Assembly (NCBI GenBank): GCA_002344525.1
Contig: DDTJ01000015.1
Coordinates: 1 to 12,265 of the forward strand
Origin: Akkermansiaceae bacterium UBA2367
Lineage (GTDB): Bacteria; Verrucomicrobiota; Verrucomicrobiia; Verrucomicrobiales; DEV007
Reading direction: 5' to 3'
Length of the DNA stretch: 12,265 bases
A program made the position numbers and the translations under genes. This document shows positions 1-8,468 of the stretch, one piece after another. The number at the start of each line of letters is the position of its first letter. The stretch's first letter is position 1. The notes beneath the pieces are model-generated. The model ran no database searches. It was not told the DNA's origin and saw only the letters and a program-made list of their open reading frames with translations.

Positions 1-4
1 CCTG

Positions 5-295
5 ATGCGGAGAAGTATAACCGCTTTTCTTGTTCCCTATATTCGCAGGACGATTTCACGCGGCGTTTGGATCACTCTCTTTATTTTCGTCGTCCTGCAC
101 GCAGCTTCATTTATCCCGTTCTTTATAGCGAGCCACCAAAAGAATCCGTCTTCACTCGAGGCATTGTGGATACCAATGCCCCTTGGTATGTTGTTGTTCT
201 TCGTGGCGAGCACCATAGTGGCAGCCCACTCCATTCCCATACGTCGCCAGACGATCCACGAAGACGAACATGGCACAGATGGCAACCACCACTAG
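5..295 (+). CDS. Small two-helix membrane protein, unknown function
   Basis: A 96-residue reading frame with two clear hydrophobic stretches: about residues 22-42 (ITLFIFVVLHAASFIPFFIA region) and about residues 57-74 (MPLGMLLFFVASTIVAA region). The N-terminus is basic and the C-terminus is polar and His/Asp-rich, as expected of a small inner-membrane protein. I recognise no family. The ATG lies only four bases from the window edge, so the true start may be further upstream and the protein may be partial. Base composition is visibly less GC-rich than the neighbouring genes, with many A/T-ending codons, which could mean a recent arrival or a weakly constrained gene. The overlapping frame at 67-315 is less protein-like, so I prefer this one. 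The gene ends 69 bases before the DUF1501 gene, and nothing in the sequence links the two functionally. Confidence 0.55.
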   Translation: MRRSITAFLVPYIRRTISRGVWITLFIFVVLHAASFIPFFIASHQKNPSSLEALWIPMPLGMLLFFVASTIVAAHSIPIRRQTIHEDEHGTDGNHH

Positions 296-364
296 CTCCT
301 TGGTTGACGATTTAAATCAACGTGGACGCCAAGCACTCTCCAATCCCGGCCATCTCATAACGCG

Positions 365-1795
365 ATGAATCCCCTCCCTTTCCCCCTCTCCACCTGCCGA
401 AGAAGCTTCCTCCAGCAAAGCGCCTACGGCTTCGGCGGCATCGCCCTTTCCTCGCTCCTCAACGAGGCCAGCGCCGCTCCCTCCCTGCCCAAGCCCGACC
501 ACTGGAACGGCGCCCTCCAATCCCCGCATTTCCCGGTGAAGGCGAAGCGCGTCATCTTCCTCTGCATGGCGGGCGGGCCTTCGCAGTTCGAGACCTTCGA
601 CTGGAAGCCGAAGCTGAAGGAGCTGCACGACCAGCCCTTCCCCGAATCCTTCACCAAGGGCCAGCAGCTCGCCCAGTTGCAGAACGCCGTCCTCAAGGCT
701 CGCGGCTCCTTCACCGATTTCTCGCAGCACGGCCAGTCCGGTATCGAGATCAGCGACCTCTTCCCCGAGATCGCGAAGCAGGCCGACCGCCTCTGCGTGA
801 TCCGCTCGATGCAGACCGAGCAGATCAACCACGACACCGCCCACGCCTTCATGAACACCGGCTCCATCATCAAGGGCCGGCCGAGCATGGGATCTTGGTT
901 GCAATACGGGCTCGGCGCGGAGACGGAGGATCTCCCCGGCTTCATCGTCCTGACCTCGGCAGGCAAGTCCGGCCAGCAGCCCATCTCCGCGCGGCAGTGG
1001 AGCAGCGGCGTGCTGCCGAGCCGCTTCCAGGGCATCCAGTTCCAGTCGAAGGGCGACGCGGTCCACTACATCGGCAATCCCGAAGGCGTCTGCCAGAGCA
1101 CCCAGCGCCAAGTGATCGACGAGATCCGGCGGCTCAACGGCTTCCTCGCCGAGGAGCAGAACGACCCCGAGATCGCGACGCGCATCGCCCAGTACGAAAT
1201 GGCCTTCAAGATGCAGGCGAGCGTGCCGGAGCTGACCGATTTTTCCGGCGAGAGCCAGGCCACCCTCGACCTCTACGGGGTGAAGGAGCCGGGCGACGGG
1301 TCCTTCGCCTCGAACTGCCTCCTCGCCCGCCGTCTCGCCGAGCGTGGCGTGCGTATGATCCAGCTCTACCACCGCGCCTGGGACCACCACAGCCAGATCG
1401 AAGAGGGCGTGAAGAACGGTGCCGCCGACGTGGACCGCCCCACCGCCGCCCTCATCGAGGATCTCGCCCAGCGCGGTCTGCTGGAGGACACCCTCGTCCT
1501 CTGGGGCGGCGAATTCGGCCGCACCCCCATGGGCCAAGGGACCGGGCGCGACCACCACATCCTCTCCTTCAGCGTCTTCATGGCGGGAGGCGGAGTGAAA
1601 CCCGGAATCACTTGGGGCAGCACCGACGAACTCGGCTACCGCGCCGTCGAGAACGTCGTGGACGTCCACGACCTCCACGCGACCATGCTCGCCCTGCTCG
1701 GGATCGACCATCACCGCCTGACGACGAAGTTCCAGGGACTGGATGTGCGTTTGACAGGAATCGCGGGGAAGGTGGTGCGGGATTTGATGGCGTAA
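365..1795 (+). CDS. DUF1501 family protein, Tat-exported
   Basis: A 476-residue protein, close to the usual DUF1501 length. The N-terminus carries a twin-arginine signal: RRSFLQ at residues 12-17, a hydrophobic stretch to about 32, and an Ala-rich cleavage region near 36-39. The family hallmarks are present: AGGPSQFETFDWKP (about 69-82, with Asp79), GGEFGRTPMGQGTGRDHH (381-398) and a C-terminal DHHRLTTKFQGLDVRLTG block. DUF1501 proteins have an alkaline phosphatase/sulfatase-like fold and are exported. Their biochemical role is not established. In Planctomycetota and Verrucomicrobiota they commonly sit directly downstream of a DUF1549/DUF1553 cytochrome-containing partner, but none is seen here; the upstream neighbour is an unrelated small membrane protein. 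The ATG at 365 is the natural start because it places the Tat motif at the right distance. No strong Shine-Dalgarno sequence precedes it. Confidence 0.93.
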   Translation: MNPLPFPLSTCRRSFLQQSAYGFGGIALSSLLNEASAAPSLPKPDHWNGALQSPHFPVKAKRVIFLCMAGGPSQFETFDWKPKLKELHDQPFPESFTKGQQLAQLQNAVLKARGSFTDFSQHGQSGIEISDLFPEIAKQADRLCVIRSMQTEQINHDTAHAFMNTGSIIKGRPSMGSWLQYGLGAETEDLPGFIVLTSAGKSGQQPISARQWSSGVLPSRFQGIQFQSKGDAVHYIGNPEGVCQSTQRQVIDEIRRLNGFLAEEQNDPEIATRIAQYEMAFKMQASVPELTDFSGESQATLDLYGVKEPGDGSFASNCLLARRLAERGVRMIQLYHRAWDHHSQIEEGVKNGAADVDRPTAALIEDLAQRGLLEDTLVLWGGEFGRTPMGQGTGRDHHILSFSVFMAGGGVKPGITWGSTDELGYRAVENVVDVHDLHATMLALLGIDHHRLTTKFQGLDVRLTGIAGKVVRDLMA

Positions 1796-1821
1796 AGTCT
1801 CTTGCTCTTACCTCCCTGCTC

Positions 1822-1906
1822 CTTACTCGTTACTCCTTACTCTTACATCTTACTCCATCCCGAGCGTCCGGGGAGTAAGAGGTAAGAGTAAGGAGTAACG
1901 AGTAAG
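1822..1906. repeat. Near-perfect 35-nt inverted repeat made of TTACTC-like units
   Basis: The left arm (1822-1856) and right arm (1872-1906) are reverse complements at 34 of 35 positions. The one mismatch is A1847 against G1881. A 15-nt loop lies between. Each arm is itself a short tandem array: the left reads as TTACTC units separated by single C or G bases, with one TTACATC variant, and contains only one G. The arms are about 40% GC in an otherwise strongly GC-rich window. Related but weaker pyrimidine-rich sequence (CTCTTACCTCC) lies just left at 1805-1815. There is no T-tract, so it is not a standard intrinsic terminator, although such a stem could stall RNA polymerase or be cut by RNase III. 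A dispersed REP/MITE-like repeat is the likeliest identity. This is inference, since only one copy is in the window. Confidence 0.85.
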
Positions 1907-2057
1907 AAATAAGAACCCGCATCCTCCCATCGACTCCTCTCTCCATCCCCCTCCCCGCCGTCCCGGCTGGTTCCTCAAACTCGCCCTGCACGCCGAGGAG
2001 GTCTACGACGCCTTCCACCGCTTCCTCGCCCGCTTCACCGGCCGTCTCGGCAAACCC

Positions 2058-3023
2058 ATGTCGGCGGAGATCTACTACGCGACCCAACACGAGCACGGCG
2101 TCGCGGTGAAGGGGCGCATCCTCCTCGCGCGGACCTGGCCGCATCCCGACGCGAACGATCCCGCTGTCGTCAACCTCTACCACATGCTGCGCCGCTGGTG
2201 CACACCGGAACGACCCTACTCCCTCGTTCGCCTTAGCGCCGGGGGCGCGCCCGTGGAGCGGCGCGCCGACCGCGAAGGCTATTTCGAAGTCGAAATCCCC
2301 GCCGCCGAAGCCCCGTCCGACGAACTCCTCATCGAGCTGCCCGAGTCCACCGTCTCCCAGCCCGCCCATTGGCCCGTCGATCCTCTCGCGTACGATCCGG
2401 ACTGTCTCATTCTCAGCGACATCGACGACACCGTGCTCGTCAGCCACGCCGGCCAGTTCTTCAGCATGGTTGCGACGACGCTCTTCGGCAACGCCCTCAC
2501 CCGGCAGCTCTTCCCTGGCGTCGTCGAGCTCTACCGAGCCCTGCGCCACGGCCCCGACCCGGACCGCGACCGCCGCAATCCCATCGCCTACGTCACCAGC
2601 TCGCCCTACAACCTGCACGGACTCCTCGATCTGATCTTCAAGGAGAACGGCCTGCCCTCCGGCCCCTTCTTCATGACCGATTGGGGCCTCGACGAGGACA
2701 AATGGCTGAAGCGGAGCCACCGCGACCACAAGCTCGACGCGATCCGCCACGCCCTCTCGTGGTATCCCGACCTGCCCGTCCTCCTCATCGGCGACACCAC
2801 GCAGCACGACGTGCCCGTCTACGTCGAAGCGGCGCTGGAGCATCCCGGTCGCATCGCCATGATCCTGATCCACTCGCTCAGCTCCGCGAAACGGATGGAG
2901 CAACTCCGGCTCGAAGCGGAGAAACTCGCGGGGACGGGGACGGCCTTCCATTTCTTCGCCGACCACGCCGAAGCAACCGCGATCCTCGCCCAAGCCGGAT
3001 GGATTTCGGCGGATGGAATCTGA
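2058..3023 (+). CDS. App1-type phosphatidate phosphatase domain protein (DUF2183)
   Basis: Measured from the ATG at 2058 this is 321 residues. It carries the App1 (DUF2183) HAD-like phosphatase signature: SDIDDT with nucleophile-type Asp121 and Asp123, a YVTSSPYNL segment (motif II-like Ser/Thr), a Lys-rich stretch before KLDAIRHAL, and GDTTQHD (245-251) as the acidic motif. In yeast App1 this domain is a Mg2+-dependent phosphatidate phosphatase; the bacterial substrates are not settled. The N-terminal part (about 13-80) resembles the beta-rich region that precedes the catalytic domain in bacterial members. The start is doubtful. The same frame is open back to 1899, and its translation (WFLKLALHAEEVYDAFHRFL, encoded at about 1968-2027) looks like the amphipathic N-terminal helix of the family, yet no ATG, GTG or TTG occurs there. 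The in-frame stop upstream (TAA at 1896) lies inside the inverted repeat. Confidence 0.85.
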   Translation: MSAEIYYATQHEHGVAVKGRILLARTWPHPDANDPAVVNLYHMLRRWCTPERPYSLVRLSAGGAPVERRADREGYFEVEIPAAEAPSDELLIELPESTVSQPAHWPVDPLAYDPDCLILSDIDDTVLVSHAGQFFSMVATTLFGNALTRQLFPGVVELYRALRHGPDPDRDRRNPIAYVTSSPYNLHGLLDLIFKENGLPSGPFFMTDWGLDEDKWLKRSHRDHKLDAIRHALSWYPDLPVLLIGDTTQHDVPVYVEAALEHPGRIAMILIHSLSSAKRMEQLRLEAEKLAGTGTAFHFFADHAEATAILAQAGWISADGI

Positions 3024-3054
3024 CGGCAAGCCCCCCTTTTCCAAGGAATCGGAG

Positions 3055-3083
3055 TTGCCCCCGGCATCCCGCTCTCTTATAAA
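3055..3083 (+). promoter_or_regulatory. Candidate sigma70-type promoter
   Basis: TTGCCC at 3055-3060 and TATAAA at 3078-3083 are separated by exactly 17 bases. The likely transcription start near 3090 would give a leader of about 25 nt to the ATG at 3114. It lies in the 90-base gap after the App1 gene, in an otherwise GC-rich region, so the AT-rich -10 box stands out. It could drive the run 3114-3752, 3768-4106 and 4116-6806, which are closely spaced. Confidence 0.6.
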
Positions 3084-3113
3084 AAGACTCTCCTCGAACC
3101 CGACGGACGCAAC

Positions 3114-3752
3114 ATGCCGCACGAACGGCCCCCCATTCTCGGTCTCCGCGAAGCCTACCGCCCCGCCCCCGGACCGGGGACGGGGGTGATGCCTCTGCTG
3201 ATCGTGGCGGTCCTCGCCGCCTTGGCGATTTTCTATTTCCGCAGCAAACCCGCCCCGACCGAAGTCGCGACCGCAAGCTCCTCCACGCCCGCCGACGCTG
3301 GGGAACAACCGGAACCGTCCGCCCCGGTCCCCGCGTCCCCCGCCGCCGCGCCCGTCCCCGACCGTCTTCCCTCCCCGCATCCCGTCGTCGCCGAAAAAGA
3401 CTTCACCCCGTGGATGTCGCCCCTCGCCCTCGACACCTACCTCCGTCAAAAGAACCGCGGGCAACAGGGCAGCTTCTGGTCGAGGGGCAACTGGATTCGC
3501 GCCATCGAGGGGCGCTGGCACAACGGAGGGCGCGAGTTCCGCATCGCCCTCGGCACGATGGCCCGGCCCGGTGAAATCGACTGGCAATACCGTCTCGACC
3601 TGACCCAAGCCGCCTTCGCGGAGGAGTTCACCCGCTTCGGCGGCCAAGGCTACACGCTCGTCCAGAGCCAAGCCTACCGCAGCGGCGACGGCAGCTTGCG
3701 CTACCAAGCCGTCTGGTGGCGGGAGGACACGGCGGAAGTCGCAGGCCGGTAA
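3114..3752 (+). CDS. Single-pass membrane protein with C-terminal tandem-repeat-like domain
   Basis: 212 residues. A short N-terminal tail rich in Pro and Arg is followed by one membrane helix (about 25-42), a Pro/Ala/Ser-rich linker (about 45-90) and a compact C-terminal domain (about 97-208). The domain ends with GYTLVQSQAYRSGDGSLRYQ followed by AVWW. This pattern (glycine-tyrosine, a beta strand, a charged turn, then RYxAVW) resembles a single unit of bacterial tandem repeat domain 1 (PF17660), which is usually found in several copies in secreted proteins. I base this on pattern memory only, so the domain call is tentative. The layout predicts an envelope-anchored protein with the domain outside the cytoplasm. 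It has its own candidate promoter just upstream and no obvious Shine-Dalgarno sequence. The next gene follows after 15 bases, which suggests co-transcription. Confidence 0.75.
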   Translation: MPHERPPILGLREAYRPAPGPGTGVMPLLIVAVLAALAIFYFRSKPAPTEVATASSSTPADAGEQPEPSAPVPASPAAAPVPDRLPSPHPVVAEKDFTPWMSPLALDTYLRQKNRGQQGSFWSRGNWIRAIEGRWHNGGREFRIALGTMARPGEIDWQYRLDLTQAAFAEEFTRFGGQGYTLVQSQAYRSGDGSLRYQAVWWREDTAEVAGR

Positions 3753-3767
3753 ACCTTTTCCCGAGCG

Positions 3768-4106
3768 ATGTTCGAAGCCCTCCTCGTCGTCATCGTGATC
3801 GTGCATCTCGATCTGGAATACCGCATCTGGATCGCGAGGCGCGAGGATGTCTTCGTGAAATACCGCGATGCGAAGATGGCTCCGATGGAGGCGGCGAAAC
3901 GAGCCTACCTCGCCAAGGCGGTCTGGCTCCTCGCCTTGATCCTCCTCCAGTATTTCGGGGTCGAGTTCCGCAGCGCGGTGGTCTTCTCCTTCGCGCTTTA
4001 CGCGGTGCTGCTTCAATTACTGCTGCCCTTCAAAATCTACAACGCCCTGAACCTCGTCCTCGCGCTCGCCTGTCTCGTCGAATGGTGGATGAAGCGCGGC
4101 GGATGA
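3768..4106 (+). CDS. Small polytopic membrane protein, unknown function
   Basis: 112 residues. Hydrophobic segments are at about 2-16 (interrupted by charged residues at its end), 51-63, 70-88 and 93-108, so three or four membrane helices are likely. The stretch 17-50 between the first and second is charged, with several Arg and Lys, and is probably cytoplasmic. I recognise no family and see no catalytic motif. It sits 15 bases after the single-pass protein and 9 bases before the SNF2 helicase gene, so it is probably in the same transcript. The close packing suggests co-expression but does not show a shared function. The overlapping plus-strand frame 3716-4249 is Arg/Pro-rich and lacks protein-like features, so I treat it as a shadow. 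Confidence 0.75.
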   Translation: MFEALLVVIVIVHLDLEYRIWIARREDVFVKYRDAKMAPMEAAKRAYLAKAVWLLALILLQYFGVEFRSAVVFSFALYAVLLQLLLPFKIYNALNLVLALACLVEWWMKRGG

Positions 4107-4115
4107 TGGCCCCCC

Positions 4116-6806
<2,691 letters not shown>

Positions 6807-6807
6807 G

Positions 6808-6836
6808 CGGACACCCTCCGAACGGATCGCTGTCCG
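6808..6836. repeat. Short nested inverted repeat after the helicase gene
   Basis: CGGACA (6808-6813) pairs with TGTCCG (6831-6836), and inside it TCCG-AA-CGGA (6817-6826) forms a second small hairpin. It begins one base after the helicase stop codon. There is no T-tract. It may be a weak terminator or a binding site for the downstream antitoxin. Either role is a guess. Confidence 0.35.
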
Positions 6837-6847
6837 GCGAATCCCGC

Positions 6848-6876
6848 TTGATGCGCCCTCTCCTGAGGAGTAGCCT
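6848..6876 (+). promoter_or_regulatory. Candidate promoter of the DUF433/DUF5615 pair
   Basis: TTGATG (6848-6853) and TAGCCT (6871-6876) are separated by exactly 17 bases. The -10 keeps the TAnnnT bases but is otherwise weak. Its last base is only six bases before the ATG at 6883, so transcription would begin at or very near the start codon and the mRNA would be leaderless. The spacer contains a perfect 11-bp palindrome, CTCCTGAGGAG (6860-6870), placed where a bound repressor would block polymerase. This fits autoregulation by the antitoxin. Its GAGGAG half could instead be a distant Shine-Dalgarno sequence, 12 bases from the ATG. Confidence 0.4.
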
Positions 6877-6882
6877 TCCCCC

Positions 6883-7113
6883 ATGAACCTGATCGAATCG
6901 AGACCCGAAGTGATGATGGGCAAGCCGGTCGTCGCGGGGACTAGGATAACGGTGGAGAACATCCTCGAACGCCTCGCCGCCGGAGAGAGCATCGAAGGAA
7001 TCGTCGCGGAGCATCCCCGTCTGAGCCGCGAAGCCGTGCTGGCAGCCATCGAATTCGCAGGCCGGGCTTTGCGGGCGGATGTCATCTACCCGATCCCCAG
7101 CCATGCCGCATGA
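6883..7113 (+). CDS. DUF433 domain antitoxin
   Basis: 76 residues, the normal length for DUF433 proteins. The family signature is clear: IESRPEVMMGKPVVAGTRIT (4-23), then a helix-turn-helix-like stretch from about 25 to 60 (VENILERLAAGESIEGIVAE, followed by PRLSREAVLAAIEFA). DUF433 proteins are antitoxins of VapB-like type with a DNA-binding fold. They are typically encoded just upstream of a DUF5615 PIN-like protein, exactly as here. The stop codon overlaps the toxin start as ATGA (7110-7113), implying translational coupling. The protein presumably binds and neutralises the toxin and represses its own promoter. The palindrome at 6860-6870 is a candidate operator. Confidence 0.9.
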   Translation: MNLIESRPEVMMGKPVVAGTRITVENILERLAAGESIEGIVAEHPRLSREAVLAAIEFAGRALRADVIYPIPSHAA

Positions 7114-7469
7114 GGTTTCTGGCGGATGAAAACCTCGACCTGAGCGTGATCCGGCGATTGCGGGACGCAGGCCACGAAGTGGTCGCGGTTGCGGAGATGG
7201 AACCCGGAATTTCGGACGAGCTTGTCCTCGCCTCCGCCAACTCGCTTGCCGCGACATTGATCACGGGAGACAAGGATTTCGGCGAATTGGCGTTCCGCCG
7301 TTCCTTGGTGCATTGCGGTGTGCTGCTCGTCCGTTTGGCGGGACTCCATCCCGAAGCCAAAGCGGAGATCTTGGTCCGCGTAATCGCCGGGCATGGGCCG
7401 GAGTTGGTCGGAGCCTTCGTCGTTGTTTCGCCTGGAATGGTCCGAATTCGGCGAGCGACTCTGGAATGA
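7110..7469 (+). CDS. DUF5615 PIN-like toxin
   Basis: 119 residues. The N-terminus FLADENLDLSVIRRLRDAGH (3-22) with D6-E7-N8 is the DUF5615 signature, and the second acidic motif LITGDKDFGEL (50-60, with D54 and D56) is also present. Asp36 and Glu37 lie between and could complete the metal-binding acidic set. DUF5615 belongs to the PIN-like nuclease superfamily. VapC-type PIN toxins cleave RNA, but RNase activity is much less tested for this subgroup, so the role as toxin rests on gene pairing. The start ATG overlaps the antitoxin stop by four bases. All the acidic residues expected are in place, so the gene looks intact. The pair sits between two DNA-metabolism genes and is of a kind often found in accessory positions. 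Confidence 0.9.
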   Translation: MRFLADENLDLSVIRRLRDAGHEVVAVAEMEPGISDELVLASANSLAATLITGDKDFGELAFRRSLVHCGVLLVRLAGLHPEAKAEILVRVIAGHGPELVGAFVVVSPGMVRIRRATLE

Positions 7470-7519
7470 ATCGGGCCGTTTGCCTGAAATTGATCCGCGA
7501 AATTCCCCCGACTCCGGTC

Positions 7520-7525
7520 TAGACT
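7520..7525 (+). promoter_or_regulatory. Possible -10 box for a leaderless glycosylase transcript
   Basis: TAGACT (7520-7525) lies seven bases before the ATG at 7533, inside the palindrome GTCTAGAC (7518-7525). The position matches the TAnnnT box ahead of the antitoxin gene at 6883. I find no good -35 hexamer 16-18 bases upstream; TTGATC at 7490-7495 is too far away. The call is weak. Confidence 0.25.
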
Positions 7526-7532
7526 CCCTGCC

Positions 7533-8468
7533 ATGGCATCCCACCAAGGCATCGCCCCGGCGCTGACCGCGCTGGCCGGCATCCTCGAACGCGAAAAAGG
7601 TCGCGGTCTTGAGACCGTGCCGCTCGCCCCGGAAAGCGAGTCCCGCTTGCGCGAGCTGCCCGCCCGCCTCCTTGAGCGAAAGGCGGTTCGTCCCGTCATC
7701 GCCGCCACGCCGGAGCCGGAGCCAGCCCCGGTCTCAAAACCGCCCCCGGCCTCCCCACCCGCCGCCACGCCCCCGGCGACCACCCCGTCTGCCGCTCCCC
7801 CGTCAACCACGCCACTCGGCGAAGCCGAACGTCGCCAAGCCCTGAACGCGATCTTCAAGCAGGTCAAATCCTCCCCCGAACCCCGCGCCCTTGGCACGCT
7901 CTTCGACACCGTCGTCTTCGCCGTCGGCAATCCCATGGCCGAGATCGTCTTCGTCGGCGAAGCCCCCGGAGCCGAGGAGGAGAAGCTGAAAAAGCCCTTC
8001 GTCGGCCCCGCCGGGCAGAAGCTCGACCAGATCATCCAAGCGATGGGCCTCGCCCGCGAGGCGGTCTACATCTCAAACATCGTGAAGTTCCGTCCGAAAA
8101 TGGGCGACGGGCGATTCCAAGGCTCGCGCAACCGCCCGCCCACGCAGGAGGAGATGGCCTCGTGCCTGCCCTTCGTCCGTGCCGAGATCGAGGTGCTGCG
8201 CCCCCGCGTCATTGTCGCGCTCGGCCGCACCGCCGCCGAGGGCTTGCTGGAGCGCGGCGGCAGCCTCGCAAGCTTCCGCCATCAGGACCACGAATTCTCC
8301 GGCATCTCCGTGGTCGCCACCTACCACCCCAGCTACCTCCTGCGGCAGGAATCCGCCTCCGCCGAGGAGGGCAAACACGCGAAACGCCAAGTCTGGGAGG
8401 ACATGCTGCGCGTCATGGACCTCGCCGGACTGCCCATCTCCGACAAACAGCGAAGGTATTTCCTATGA
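7533..8468 (+). CDS. Uracil-DNA glycosylase superfamily protein, cluster-less family-4-like
   Basis: 311 residues. The C-terminal 200 residues show the uracil-DNA glycosylase fold: GEAPG at 142-146 (motif 1, contacting the base), KPFVGPAGQKLD, YISNIVKFRP, RPRVIVALGRTAAEGLL, and TYHPSYLLR with His265 (motif 2). The enzyme family removes uracil from DNA to begin base excision repair. Family 4 enzymes carry a 4Fe-4S cluster held by four cysteines. This protein has a single cysteine (Cys211, in the EEMASCLPF position); the KCRP cysteine is Phe186 and the N-terminal pair is absent, so no such cluster can form. Residues 1-50 look helical, and a Pro/Ala/Thr-rich linker (about 59-94) joins them to the catalytic part. 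I recall similar long-linker proteins from Verrucomicrobia. Its last codons overlap the next gene as ATGA. Activity on uracil is likely but not shown. Confidence 0.88.
   Translation: MASHQGIAPALTALAGILEREKGRGLETVPLAPESESRLRELPARLLERKAVRPVIAATPEPEPAPVSKPPPASPPAATPPATTPSAAPPSTTPLGEAERRQALNAIFKQVKSSPEPRALGTLFDTVVFAVGNPMAEIVFVGEAPGAEEEKLKKPFVGPAGQKLDQIIQAMGLAREAVYISNIVKFRPKMGDGRFQGSRNRPPTQEEMASCLPFVRAEIEVLRPRVIVALGRTAAEGLLERGGSLASFRHQDHEFSGISVVATYHPSYLLRQESASAEEGKHAKRQVWEDMLRVMDLAGLPISDKQRRYFL

Noticed and set aside
303..321. AT-rich palindrome GATTTAAATC flanked by GTTG and CAAC, with TTGACG as a possible -35 box
   Set aside because: The flanks are offset by two bases and no -10 box lies at the right spacing, so neither an operator nor a promoter is supported.
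317..1714. Long minus-strand open frame of 465 codons opposite the DUF1501 gene
   Set aside because: It mirrors the plus-strand gene's codon pattern. The predicted protein is rich in Gly, Val, Glu and Asp without motifs, which is typical of antisense frames in GC-rich genes.
895..1878. Plus-strand Arg/Pro-rich frame overlapping the DUF1501 gene and entering the repeat
   Set aside because: An out-of-frame shadow with extreme Arg/Pro content and no motif. Its tail is just translated repeat sequence.
1822..1906. Intrinsic transcription terminator for the DUF1501 gene
   Set aside because: The stem is far longer and less GC-rich than an intrinsic terminator, and neither side has a T-tract.
1822..1906. 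CRISPR-like array
   Set aside because: The units are 6-7 bases with no spacers and form one inverted pair, so there is no repeat-spacer architecture.
1830..4016. Minus-strand open frame of 728 codons spanning three plus-strand genes and the hairpin repeat
   Set aside because: It crosses intergenic regions, a promoter and the repeat, and its translation shows no domain. The plus-strand genes have clear motifs.
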